A stretch of DNA of 64,000 nucleotides, from assembly GCF_019112545.1 (NCBI RefSeq), contig NW_025064886.1, forward strand, positions 105,277-169,276. Reading direction: 5' to 3'. A program made the position numbers and the translations under genes. The stretch is from Guyanagaster necrorhizus (Eukaryota; Basidiomycota; Agaricomycetes; Agaricales; Physalacriaceae). This document shows, one piece after another, positions 47,224 through 59,653 of the stretch; the first letter of the stretch is position 1, and each line of letters opens with the position of its first letter. The notes beneath the pieces were generated by a model. It saw only the letters and a program-made list of their open reading frames with translations. It ran no database searches and was not told where the DNA came from.

Positions 47224-50200
47224 ATTGTATATTTTATTGCATCCGGATCGCTTTTCTTGTTTACTTACTGGACTATGCACGCTCCTTGTCGCTTTGCCGA
47301 ACATGCACACTCATTTGGATACGACCACGCTCTTTGCTTTATCTCTCTCATCTTACGCATACATTGGCTTTTGTTACTGTACCGCATCCCGTTCCGTATG
47401 TATTCATATGTATTCTAGTACTGATATTAGACTTGGTCCAAAAACATTTTACAAGCACCATAGTGACTTGTTTCAAGACTGATTTCCGTTTTTTCTCCTA
47501 TGATCAGTATTTCTTACGGCAATAATGCATCATGCACTGATGGTGCCTCTTCTTCAATATGGGGAGTAGCACGGCCGATGTCGTACGCCCAAACGTATAC
47601 CTGGCAACCCTCATGCAACGGGACCTGACCTCAGGCCGTTCAAGTTCAATTGCATTCTGCCAGCATCCTCTTACCTTTCGTACGTTTAGACAAGAAAATA
47701 CGTGGGAACGGTAAGTACGTGTTGTATGCTAGGGTCAATTCTGATTTATATAACATGTGTCGTCAACTGTACACAACCGCTCAATCTTTCTGCCTGGACC
47801 GTAGCTTCCGCCGCACTTCGGCATCCTAGTTGTTCAAAAATTCGGTCTCCACTTTTGTGTGTACTTCAACTTTCCTCTTTGGTGGAACCTAGAAAGTGTA
47901 ATAAGAGCGTCTGGATACTGCTCACATTGTACTGCTATTTCATACGCTTGTGTTCTGGACTGCGCCGGCTTCCAGCTTCCTTGTGGCGCAATCGATATCA
48001 AGTATCCAGCGCTTGAATTTCACCGCATTTCAAAAACATAATGAGCTTTCTCAAAATTGTCCGCTTCCCGTTCTTTTGACGCTGGCGCTGAATACCGCAA
48101 TATATCGTACGAATCCAATAATCAAACTCTGGCACTTGGACTACATCTCTCTGACTTCAGAACACCAGTTTCTGATGTAGCATTGCCTAACTACCACCGT
48201 GCTCTCATTCCACCGGCCCTCGTAGAGGATTCGCAGGCACACCGTTGTGGCCTGTGAATCATTGATGACTTTCGGTGACACTTGTAGATGTCGATTGTCC
48301 GAAGCCAAAGCCCGATGATGTGTGATAAGCGATGGCAAAAGCCGCATTCACTGTCGTCCCTCTGCCTCCACACCTCCACCGAAACATTTGCTGTCCTACT
48401 GTGAAATGATAACCCTAATGTCCGACGTTTGCTGTGCATACATTCTCCACAGTGGCCATCCGTGCACCGTACAGAACTGTAAATCTTTGTATGTTGTCTA
48501 GACCTGTGGCGAAAAACTTCCGACCTCTCAATGACATTTCGGGCGAAGGGTATGTTCGGAATACAATAAACTGCGTTTCTGTCATGCTGCGTCGCTTCTT
48601 TGGGCTCCTCAAGCCGGAGACAATATGTATGCGATGAACCGCATCCTTAGTCCTAGGTCCGTGCTTACTTTAGAGTTGGACATCTCTTTTTTTCCCCACA
48701 CGCATGTGTGTTCTTGCTCTCCGCTACCCAATCTCCCACACTGGGGATCGTATTCCTGGTTCGGAACAACGATCGCTCCTTCACTGCGCCGAGTCGCGGG
48801 TACTTGCTCTGAACAGACTGCGGCCGTGCAAGATATACATAACCAGGTACTAAAAGCCGAGACTTTCGATTTCTTGCAGTCCCCGACGGTTCGATAGTAA
48901 AACTCTAACAATGACTGCCGAAAAGTTAAGACTTTCGGTTTCAGGCTCCTGCTCGCTTTCGCTATATGTTCTTTGTGGCGGTATCACGCGCAGGAATCAT
49001 CTGCTTCTCTTTCAGAACATGGATCGTACCATACGCTTCTATCAACGGACATCGGTTGAAGGGAAAGCAAGCCGGTACGGAGTGATGATCTGATAGTTTT
49101 TCAGCTTCGTTATGGTTCCCACTTATGGTTCCATCTTTAGCTTGCGGCGTTCATGACATACGGAACTAAAGATGTCTTTTTCATCCTTCGTCATCGAGCC
49201 TGATATGCGGTCGGAAGTGCGTCCCGACTATCTGACTATCTTTTGTCCTCATATGTTCTATTCGCAGCTCCCAAGGTTGAGATATAAGCAGAGCACAAAA
49301 ATGCGCGTCCGGAGATCACGATGTTCATCGAAGCACAGTTGTCTGCATTCAATTTTAAGGTATCTACTTCTCATATACAACTTTATCGACAAGAACTGCC
49401 AAGACTAGGAACTTAATTTTCCCCGCCGCTGATGCTGGTAGGAAGTGTAAGTGCTCCGCGACTATGCTCAGAATTGGAATATCTCCGAGTCCTTCCTTGG
49501 CTCTTACTGGCGACATTATAGATATCTCTCTGAGATCCAATTTGCCTTTCGAGCCTGACCTGCTAACATGGTTTTAAGCATCAGGATCATAGAAACATGT
49601 GGACACTCCCCCGACCGGTACCGAGCATGTAAACCGTTCTTCCGACTGGCTCTCTGACAAAGTGTCTCTTACTGGGGAAGTCTGTATCGGGACGGAAACA
49701 GCCGCAATCAAGTAGAATATCATAGCTCTCTCCAGCCGACTGCCTGGGTGCTCTCTTCAGCCTTGGACTCGGTAACCGTACCCGTCGCATGTACTATTTG
49801 TGCAGTACATGTTACCAATTCCCTCGGTCCTCTGTGATCGCAGATATCGTCCCCCATTTACTCGAAGGTCTGATTTCATGATGTCGTTTGGAGATGAGGT
49901 GAAATAACTTTTCATCATCGACGGTACCGTTCTGAACGAGTAATAGGTTGTACATGTAATGCCTTGGATGTGGCTCAACATGATCTTATTAGCCGATGTA
50001 AGGTTGCGCCTTTTGGTTAGTCAAAATCTCAATTATGTAACCTCCTCTCTATCCGTCTCTATACTCGCAGGTTATGAATAGATGAAAAAACGAAAGATGA
50101 GTTGTTGAGTTGTTGTATTGTAGGATACTAGCAACGAAAAGCTCGGACGCGAAGACGTTGTACGCTTTGCAGGTATTCATAGCACGATATATCCTAGGGT

Positions 50201-53200
50201 AGGCTCAGACTTGACAGAACATCTATATGATTGCTGCGGATCGAAGACAATCTTGAATTAGGGGCGCATCGATAATACCTACGATGATTCATGGCCGCGC
50301 GTTTTTTCCAGTGAGACTGGATCATTGCTTACGGCGCCTTTTTCCAATTCCTGCAGATGGGATACCGATGAAACAGATGTACTTGAGCTCGTACCTAAGG
50401 CTGTATCACGATAGACATGACGGGAAAAGGCATTCACATCATCCGCGACTACAGGAGGAAGTACAAACCTTAACCCAGATTTGGTAAAGTTGAATTGAAT
50501 CATCCCCAGTATTCCAGCGTTACCGTAAGTAGTTCTACGTAGCGGCACCAATGGCCTGAGAGGTAAATTCAGAACGCGGAGCAAGAATGGGCGCTGAGAG
50601 TTACTTACTGATGCCAATTTACCACCTTGTGCTGGTGGGAGCAGTCAATTTTGAAAGTCGGATGCGGCCGCTTTGCTAATGAAATTGGAGGAGTAAAATT
50701 GTTATTGAGAATTATGATAGAAGATACGAATTTTTGCTCCGTCATCGATCAAGGTGGTACGGAATCCCGCTTATACAGAGAGGCGGGAAGAACGCAGAGA
50801 GAAGGTCAGTCTTCGATTGATGGAGCCTATTGAAGAGGTCAAAAATAAATTGTCGAAAATGCCGATGACACTGAAGCCACAGCTAACCTTGATTCATCGG
50901 TATCGCAAAGACGTTAACGTTGATCCCTTCCAGTTTGTCTCGTATACAAAAAGAGACCCTGGCCGAAGCGTTTGACGACATTACCGCCAACACGTCGAGG
51001 CGTGCGATGCTTGTGGATGCTGACACTGCAAGTCGCGTTCTAAGAGCACCTCTGCACAAGGTGCTTGTTTCCAGAAGTTAAGCTTAAAGGACAGCATTAA
51101 TCTATTCCACAGCAATTATATGAAAGTCCGGCAATCTCCGTTACAGATGGCCCTAACTCCACGAGAATAAGGGAATATTTGATTCTCCACGCAATCGGCA
51201 GCCGCCCCTAACGTTGTACGACTGGACTGCTCAAGAGTTTGTTGCAGCTTTAATGTAGAAATCAGTCTGAGTAGTAAACAGATACGGTATGTTATAATTA
51301 AGAGGAGGTTATAATAGATGCCATGCAACATTAGATATTGTTTTTCGCTTTGCCGGTACCTCCGAGTCAGGAGGTTGGTAATAGTCCGGACCGGTGAGAG
51401 TCGCATATGATGCTAGTTGGAAAGAAAGAAGAAAAAAAAGACAAGACGCACCTTAGCAACAGGTCACTGAGTTGGGTCGATTTAAGAACATTAAAGGTAG
51501 CGGCCGGTCTTGGGGCGTCACTCAGTTTTGGATCGGTCCGACCTCCGGGACGCGCGTTCCTCGATTCCAGTGTTCCGACGTCTCTCTTTGCAGCATAGGA
51601 ACACACGCTTCTTAGTACTGATGCAGTACTGCCTTTATAACTCTGGCTCAATTCTTGTTTTGCTCGAGAGGTCCGCTCTCACCAAAGTTCCTCAACTTAA
51701 CGTGGTCTCTTCTCGCAAACATATTGAATTTAAATAAATCGACTGTATCAAAGGCTATACTAGAGTGACGTCGACATCATAGGACGACCGAAGGCCGACG
51801 CGTTGCAGACCGTGCCTCATGACCGTTAGTGACACCATCGGCGGTGCTGTTGATTTCTTCCATCTTGTGGCAGAGGAATTTGGACCGTTGATAGCATCGT
51901 AACGTCATCTTCCTCGTAACATTATGTTCCTCGTACTGATGGCGCATCGAACCCTAGTTTACCCTCGTTCAATACCCGCTTCGGACGTTCCACTTCATGT
52001 TTGACTGGCTCTTGCAACGTCCATACCATCATGCGGTGTCAGGGGCAATACGCCTGCTACACAACATAATCGACATGAGAGCTGATGTCATTAATCAGGA
52101 CTGTTTTTCCTGGGAGCCATATGGCGGCGATAACAAAGAATTGAGCCCTATGACTGTGGGTACAGCATGTACGATTTTGATAACTGAAGAGCATTTACGT
52201 CCCTATCGTAAAGAAATCATCCGCTTTCACAGCGCCCGTCCAACGGCTTCACTCGTCCGCATATGAGACAACTGACATGTGTATCCGCTATTGCGTGATG
52301 TAAGGAATCTACTCTTGAATTCCGTGTTTGCATCTTATCCAGATCACTGTTCAGCTGGGTAAGCAATACTTCGTTATATCGTCTTAGCTTGGAGTATGTC
52401 CCAATATCCGGTATCGTTATCTTGGAAAATAATTCACATCTGCAAGATAGTCCACGACTAAAATATGAAAACAGAAGCATACCGCGAGAAGGCAAAGACC
52501 AGAAACTGATCAAGAACACCTAGCTAAACGAGAGGTGATCTTGTCATTAGTAGAAAAGTTCAATCTGACGAACGGTAGCACAAAGCAATCTTGTCCAAGC
52601 CAGCAGCAGTTGCGTTGTTCCTTGTGATCTAGTCGTCAAATTATTGTGAACCATGGTCTTCTTGCCGCTGTACTGGAACCTAGCATGCCGTGAACAAAGA
52701 GATTATAGCCCTGCTCGCCGGAAAACTTGATTCGATTAGGCAGTCGTACGATGGGCTTGTAAATCCATAAAGAGAGTAGTTTTGTGCTACCAGGGACGAG
52801 ACAAGCTGGTCCGCTGACAAAATCCAGGACATCGTGAGGTCTGTAGCATTTCGGTGAAGATAGGAACTTTGTAGGATTGTATGGATAAATTTGGTGGGAG
52901 CCATGGAAGATGTATAGTCACCGAGCCCTCAGATAGGCATCTGTTTTTCGTCCATCAAAATAAGCAAGAAAAATGACCGAAATAGAGATAAGTCTTTGCT
53001 CAGAGCAAGATCCATTGGGGTTCCCGGCTATGGTGGACTGTTTGGCCGTGCCTAAACAAATGGTATCTGTTAATTGACAGCTGTTGCCAGAACCAAAATA
53101 GCTGCTAACCAGGAGCGATTGTGAATCTCGTTCAGAAGTCACTGAAGTGGGAACATCAACCCTAGTGAGGAAACAGTACTGACTGTTGGTTGCACCAAGT

Positions 53201-53613
53201 ATGTCATCATCAAGGCCACGCACGACCGGCGTCAAGAACATGTTCTTCCGGGCCAGAACTTGGTCTGTCTCGAATTCTTCGCAGTGACATTCGGGGTCAC
53301 CATCAAAGATAGAGAGAAGTCTAGCACCAATTGAGCCTGAAAACAATCAGAGTACGAACGTAAGTTATTTGCGAGATCCCCAAAGGAATTGAGATGGCGA
53401 TATGTCGTAAACGTGACGTCTTCTCAAACTCTCATGATCAATGACGGAAGATGAAGGTTTCAGACCTGGTACATAATACAACGATAGTTCAACGTACCGT
53501 CGCGGGAACATCGCGAGCATACGTATCATTTCCCATTCCAATTCTCAGCATAGGTTCGACTTATCGTTAACTTGACGTTGCTAGGTGACATTCATACTGC
53601 ACGAGGTTGTGAG
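47224..53613. other. Second long stretch without recognisable genes
   Basis: About 6.4 kb of CpG-normal sequence without a conserved motif, RNA gene or LTR that I can support. The best frames are 112 codons (50279-50617, minus) and 142 codons (52918-53346, minus), neither with family resemblance. It is not the CpG-poor retrotransposon type seen before 30.7 kb. Confidence 0.45.
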
Positions 53614-55379
53614 TCAAAATGGAAAAGGTGGGAAAAGATTCTTCTCACCGTAGTTATCATCAAGTACAACCTTTGCCCTAGTTTCACCTCCGTCAAGCCT
53701 GATCCAAGTATCCACACCGTCCTTAGGATCCGTTGACGTGAATACTAGATTGCGAATGCCAAAGCCCCACGAATATTCCCCATAGCCACCATATCTGCAG
53801 CTTCGTCAGTTCGTCAGAGTGACATTAATCAGGCACACAGTACCCAGAGTGCTTGTTAAAGCAAAATATAACTTTCTTATCCGTCTCCCGAGAACACCAT
53901 TCGTTTCCGTGGTCTACGATGTACCAGTAAGTTGATGGTCTCAGAGTAACGGTTCACTATTACTCACCATGACCAGAAATCACAGCATGAAGATTCTTGA
54001 CATATTTGTTCAAAGCATTCCAGAACGGCTCGTCTTTGCCAGCATCTGAATCCTGGGTGCTAGCCTGTGTGCTACCTCGTCCCAGAGTATCCTCTGTATG
54101 GAAGAATTAAGCTTCAAGACTGTAAATGTTGGCAAAGACATGCCATTGAGCCCAGGATTTGAAGTATGGTTCAATGTCGACTGAAGTGACTGGACGACAC
54201 GCCTGAATTGGAAAGTGTAAGTAGAAATAACTGAAGCTCAGGAAGACCCACGGTGGAATATGGACAAATGCTAATGCTCCTCGACTCTCTGCAGGACCCC
54301 AGTCTTCTTCCATTAAAGTGCTTTCGCTCTCAATCCACTCCGCAACGGTGGAATCGACCCAGTCAGGCACGGATGTCGAATTCTCACCGGGCGAAAATCC
54401 ACCTAATGACCTTAGCGAGGATTTCAGGACAACAAATCGTTATTTACCTCGAGAGTCGAAGAACCATAGAATCAAGACAGGATAATGATCTGTCAAACGC
54501 ACAACATGGCACTCTAATAGTCGTATGAAGAGTGTATAATCCCACCTTCTTCGTTCGCATATACCTTAGATTGAAGTAAGACGAACTTTCTTCAAGACAG
54601 GCATCTTCGACTCACCGGGACCCAATAATTACCTGGACCACCCTCTCCTCCCACTCCGGGTGGCGCAGAACGAGTGTAACTAAAGGAGCTAACTTGCCGT
54701 TCGCGAATGATCTCCTCAAGATGGGTTATGTTGACTTGATTATCATGATTCTTTCGAGCTTCAGGATCAGTGCCCACACATAAATTGATAAAAGAAAACT
54801 GACGCCATGAGAGGAAGCAAAGGGAACGCGAAACTCGTCGAAAGGGGCCACAATTTGGTCTACAAGTTTTGTAGAATTTTCTCTGAACGTATCTGATCAT
54901 TCATGGGATCATACATTCTGAAAAGCGCGAACAGAGTACTGACTTTCACCCGTAATCAAATCGCCATTGATCACACTGTGTGACAGTTCTCGTTTCAACT
55001 GCTGATCAGTATGGTGATAATACTATGGACTCACGCAAAATCGGGATTCTCCTCTGGCAGGACTATCCTCATGAGCCGGGTACTATTGGCATCTTGTTCA
55101 GGACCCCAAATTGTTTCAGGGCCCTCTCCAAAGTGAAAATCTGAGAATACAGTAATCTTGAAGGTCCCATCCCGGCGGAAAGTAATACGTGGCATGTCGG
55201 GATATGGGTTCAAGTTCCCGCCCGTCCGAATATTGCTTAGGGAGGCTTGGTTATGCTTTGCCGCTGCTGAAATCAGAGATCAGAGGTAGTGAATGGCCTA
55301 GATAACGGAGCTTTCAACTGATAGGAACGGCATGTACAAGCTGCATCAACAAGAAAATCGTGGTCATGAACACCGTCAT
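53614..55379 (-). CDS. Secreted calcineurin-like metallophosphoesterase
   Basis: The gene starts at ATG 55379 with a signal-peptide-like beginning (MTVFMTTIFLLMQLVHAVP), so it is probably extracellular or vacuolar. First exons are 55379-55319, 55266-55035, 54975-54944, 54892-54804 and 54750-54616, with more after that. The metallophosphoesterase motifs are all present: FSDFHFGEG (DxH), INGD, GNHD near 54,745, WFFDSRGG, and GHDHGNEWC near 53,900. It thus looks functional and belongs to the fungal secreted phosphatase group related to purple acid phosphatases. TGA 53614-53616 ends it. One intron near 54,140 seems to use a GC donor (GCATGT), otherwise introns are GT-AG and about 45-60 nt. Confidence 0.85.
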
Positions 55380-56056
55380 CAAGTGGATGCTGCAGGCGGT
55401 TGAATCGTTGGACATCACAGGTGGAAAATCGACAAGATATGCGAGCGAGTGGAGCTTCGTGACAGATGTGTGCGTTGCTGAGCGACAATTGTGGCGTCAA
55501 AGTCACCCTAACTGCAACAATAGCAGATAGATCAACTGTATTTCGTACTTGGCGAAGAAAAAAATACGAGAAGAGTAACAGACTTTTGAAAACGAACACA
55601 CTAGTGGGTTGGCAAGTACAGTCACGGTGAAGCGTAATTGCCATTACGGAGATGCGGACCGACTGAACCGGTGGCAGTGCACTTTTTTGTTTTCTGTTTT
55701 ATGCTTCATCCGACATCAGTCGTCCTGACCTTGGTGCGTAACCAGTCGAATGATCTCGAAGAGTCGATTTATCCTCGTCTTTGTCATCCTCCGAATGAGC
55801 GTGTTCGTAGTCTTAATTCTTACTCTCACGAGTCCTGACAAGCCACAGCAGCTTCTTTGCTCTCCAGTAACAGTAACGAACGAACGTAACTCTGCTTTAC
55901 TCTCTATTTTAAATAAATGGCCTTACAGCTGACCTATTAGCATCTTCTCGAATAGTGACATATATACGCTTTCACTTTCTTCGACCACAGGCTCGTTGCT
56001 CACTGTGGGCCTAATATTCTCTCTCGCCGCAACTAGCCGGCATCGTTCTATCTATC
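55380..56056. promoter_or_regulatory. Divergent promoter region between phosphoesterase and the 185-residue ORF
   Basis: The two genes are transcribed away from this 677-bp stretch. No gene is seen in it. A TATATA-type site lies near 55,960-55,975 (CATATATACGC) ahead of the plus-strand ORF. Confidence 0.4.
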
Positions 56057-56614
56057 ATGAAATTACGAAAAAATCATCCCCGCAGAAACAATGCGCCGTT
56101 GCCCCCCCAAACCCCTCAACCGTCGGCACCTCAGAAGACATCGGAGAGTGTAATATTGCCCTCATATGAGGCATCTCCTATGCCATCGCGGCGGTCGAGT
56201 ACTGTGTCTACAGGTGACCTTCCGTCTAAAGCAGAGCTCATGAGAGGAATGATGCGCAATCCCTATGTAAACCGACAGTCGATGGCGGCTCGAACTTTAC
56301 AGCAGGCTAACGAAGCCACAAAGTTGAATATTCCGGAGAAGCCGTCTTACACAAGATCCTTATCCCTGGACGCAACCATTACCACGCACTCTAATTCCCT
56401 GGGCCCGCCACGCTTGAGGGAATCTCTTAAATGTACTACGGTCAATGTCTCTTCAGAGGCAAAATTGCCACGATCCAAGGTGCCAGAAAAGACGCGGAAA
56501 CCCTCGCTGTTGGTCGTTCCAAAAGAGGTTCATATCCCCCAAGAGCTTCCCCGTCGTCTTGGAGCAAATGGCTCGAAATTCGTCGAGTCAATTTGCGACG
56601 AAGTCTGTGGCTGA
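56057..56614 (+). CDS. 185-residue Ser/Pro/Arg-rich protein, unknown function
   Basis: An open frame from ATG 56057 to TGA 56612-56614. The start is basic (MKLRKNHPRRNN), the middle is Ser/Pro-rich with phosphosite-like SRRSSTVS, and the rest is polar (AELMRGMMRNPYVNR). No domain is recognised. It may be only the first exon of a larger gene. Open frames continue to the assembly gap but I could not find a convincing join. Confidence 0.5.
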   Translation: MKLRKNHPRRNNAPLPPQTPQPSAPQKTSESVILPSYEASPMPSRRSSTVSTGDLPSKAELMRGMMRNPYVNRQSMAARTLQQANEATKLNIPEKPSYTRSLSLDATITTHSNSLGPPRLRESLKCTTVNVSSEAKLPRSKVPEKTRKPSLLVVPKEVHIPQELPRRLGANGSKFVESICDEVCG

Positions 56615-56990
56615 ACATTTACTAAGGTAGACCCAATATCATTCTTTCTGGATATCCCAAGGCTGACATAGCTGAAGGTGGGAATACAGCTCTCCATGAG
56701 ATCAGTTTATCGGGGTAGTGGGGAACGTAAGTCATTACATACTTGGTGATATGGACGTTCGAGCAAACAGATCAAGCAGTTTGGTATTCGATTATTTATC
56801 CAAAGCCCGACGAATTGACCTATTCGATCTATTGCTGTTCTTGTCGCAACCCCGTCGACCGTACAATCCGTGTCCGTCTCATCATCGAGCCAGGGGGGAC
56901 ACTGTTTTATTCCATCAGTATCTACCGTGGAGAGACGAACGCAGATCCGCGTTCGATTTATCGTCACAACCTCTCCAGGGTTATTCGGGG
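56615..56990 (+). other. Possible further coding sequence before the gap
   Basis: Two overlapping plus-strand frames stay open here, one starting at 56743 with IIYPKPDELTYSI. I cannot tell which one is real, and the gap interrupts both. Confidence 0.3.
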
Positions 56991-57000
56991 NNNNNNNNNN
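56991..57000. other. Assembly gap (10 N)
   Basis: A run of exactly ten N, probably a placeholder of unknown true length. Frames that cross it should not be trusted. Confidence 0.95.
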
Positions 57001-57536
57001 TTTGCACTGCAGATTTCTCGACCAGTATTGTTCGGTGACATGCTGACGTTATTTCTGTGGTTCGAGAAGCAGCCTGCTGCAGAACGATGGGGAAATAGTG
57101 TAAGGATCAGGCATTGTCAGAGGTGTCGTTTATACTTTGTAATCACCTAAATATTCCCTTCAAATCCGGGTCAGGTCAAGTCTATCTAGACTGAGTGGAG
57201 ATTTACTGAATCTTAATCCCCCTTGTTTGCTTTGGCTTTTCGGACGTTTTACTATGCATTCACTTTCCAATTTTGAAATGTACAGAACTAGATGAGCATC
57301 TTTCGGCCCACCGGCCCGGGTATTTCGTTTGAATCCTGCTGCTTCGTTTTTCTTTTCTTCGTAGCCTTGGGTACCAGATGAATGCCTGCCTACCCGTATC
57401 TCGCTAGTGGCTAGCATCACTTTTTATGAGACAATCTGAACCGATATCACCAATAGAAGCGGCTACTTATCAGGCATGTGAACCGATAGCGACGTCGCGT
57501 GGAATCCTCTATCTCTGAGATTCTTGTTTCTGGACA
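57001..57536. other. Gap-flanking region and upstream of amidase
   Basis: The frame entering from the gap stops near 57,150. The rest has no supported gene and probably holds the amidase promoter. Confidence 0.4.
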
Positions 57537-59653
57537 ATGGCGTTGTTTTTCAGTCACTGGAAAGCATGGTGAGGCATATTTTCCTTATCCACTTCAAAGC
57601 TAACTTTTCTCAGTCGTGTAAAACAAGAGGAACGCAAGAAGCGAATCAAAGACTTGGACCCCATTTATCATGAGCCTTTGAGCAAATACGATGTCGAGAT
57701 ACTCCGCCGACCGATAGCGGATTTGATTGCGAGTGTGCAAAGTGGAGCATGCGACCCGGTGCGTTCACCTTCCTCCTTCCCAGCTCCATACTGAAAGATA
57801 AGACGACATCAGTCCGATATCCTGGTGGCATACAGCAAGCAAGCGCTAAAAGCTCATGCTACCACCAATTGTCTCTCTGAGATCATGATTGCTTCGGCGG
57901 CAACTTGGGCGAAGCAATGTAACAGAAAAGGACCGCTAGCCGGAGTTCTGGTCAGCCTGAAAGATGTGAGCACCTCCTAGGTTTCAGTTACCAGGTACTG
58001 AACTACTACTTCTCAAGTTGGTAGGCGTCAAAGGATGGGATTCGACTATCGGTTACTCTGCATGGGTTGGGCATCCCATTAAGGAAGATGCCCCACTCAT
58101 TCGGCTTCTCCGAGACGCGGGTGCCGTTCCATTCGTCAAGACAACGATCCCCATCACCCTACTCTCATTCGAATCGTCATCGGATCTGTTTGGTCGCACG
58201 ACTAACCCACATAACCCTGCTTATTCTCCTGGTGGATCATCTGGTGGCGAGGCAGCTCTACTTGCATATGGCGGGTCGCGAATAGGTAAGAATAGTCATC
58301 ATGTTCACAGTTGATCACTGATTTGCTTCTCAGGAATCGGAACAGACGTCGCAGGTTCTGTACGCACTCCTTCCCATTATTCTGGCGTCTACACCATCCG
58401 ATCTTCGACTACTCGATTCCCGAAGGTGGGAGGGGCCACGAGCATACCCGGCCAAGAGGGCGTAGCAGCAGTATGCTCTCCCATGGCGCGCACTCTTGCA
58501 GACCTCGAAACCTTCTGGAAAGCTGTTGTTAGCCAGAAGCCTTGGGACTATGACTATACTGTGAGTGCTGGGCTCGATGATCTGAACTCGTTATGGAAGA
58601 TTTTTCCAGTGCATGAACCTCCCGTGGAGAGACGTCGATCTCAGCAAGAAGAACTTGAAGTGGGGAGTGATGTGGGACGACGGTCTGTATTTTTACTTTT
58701 ACTTTATCTTTTTCTTATCATGGTTCTACCGTTATCAAGGTGTTGTGTTGCCTTCTCCCGCGTGTAAGCGAGCGTTACACTCTGTTGTGGAGACGCTCCA
58801 GAATCACGGACATGAAGTATTTATGGTGTGAGTATAGCCGCCTTTTCTTCCATCTGGAGCTCATATAATGTGTCCAAGGCCCGCTCCAAGCCCGTACGAA
58901 GGATTGAAGATTGCCTCTCAACTTCTCCTTGCTGACGGAGGTCTGTTCTAGTGTTCGTTTACTGAATGAATTCTTACATGAATCTTAGGCAAGACGGTCA
59001 TGCAACCGTTCCAGCTGGGTGAAACCAATGATCCAGGCGTCAGACAAGCTAGGATCATGTTTGCTCTACCTCACTGGATACGGCGGTTGTATGTGTGGTA
59101 TCTCCGTTACCTACGTGGTGATGAGGTATATGCGGGGCTAGTGGAGGGATGCTACGAGAAGAATATTACAGAGTACTGGCCTTTGGTTGCACAACGTGAG
59201 GCTTATCGCCGGCAATGGTTTGATATGTGGAACGAGTATGATTTGGATTTTCTGTTGACTGTTCCGAATGCACTCCCGGCTGTCCCGCACGGGGGCATGA
59301 AAGAGGGATTCAAGTCTTGCGGTTATACGTTTTTATTCAATTTGGTGGGTGTCACTCGATCTCCTCTGGAATTGGACGCGTCTGATCGATCGATGCAGCT
59401 GGATTACAGCGCGGGTGTTCTTCCGGTGACCCATGTCAATGCGAAATTAGATGTGCTGAAAGGATTCAAAGCGCGGAACGCTGTTGAAGCTGGTGCTTAT
59501 CAGGACTACGATTCTGTCGAGATGGATGGGCTACCCGTCGGTGTTCAAGTAGTGGGAAAGAGATTTGAGGAAGAGAAGGTCATGGAAGGGATGAAGCTGA
59601 TTGAGATACTCTTGAAGGAAGATGGCAAAGTATACAACTTGCTTAACACGTAA
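57537..59653 (+). CDS. Amidase-signature family enzyme (general or fatty-acid amidase type)
   Basis: Ten exons: 57537-57568, 57614-57758, 57813-57965, 58018-58285, 58334-58560, 58610-58682, 58740-58827, 58879-58940, 58989-59344 and 59399-59653. They give 552 residues, a usual length for fungal amidases. The Ser-cisSer-Lys triad is visible: lysine in LVSLKD, the cis-serine in GGSSGGEAALLAYGG and the nucleophile in GTDVAGSVRTPS. Later landmarks are FPKVGGATSIPGQEG, SPMARTLADLETFW and LDYSAGVLPVT. The family hydrolyses amides to acid and ammonia or amine; the natural substrate cannot be read from sequence. The Lys motif is followed by LVGVKGWDSTIGYSAW. Introns are 45-57 nt GT-AG. No lesion was found. 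Confidence 0.88.

Noticed and set aside
52918..53346. 142-codon minus-strand frame downstream of the phosphoesterase
   Set aside because: It has no recognisable motif and is separated from the phosphoesterase by its stop. It could be an orphan gene but there is no positive support.
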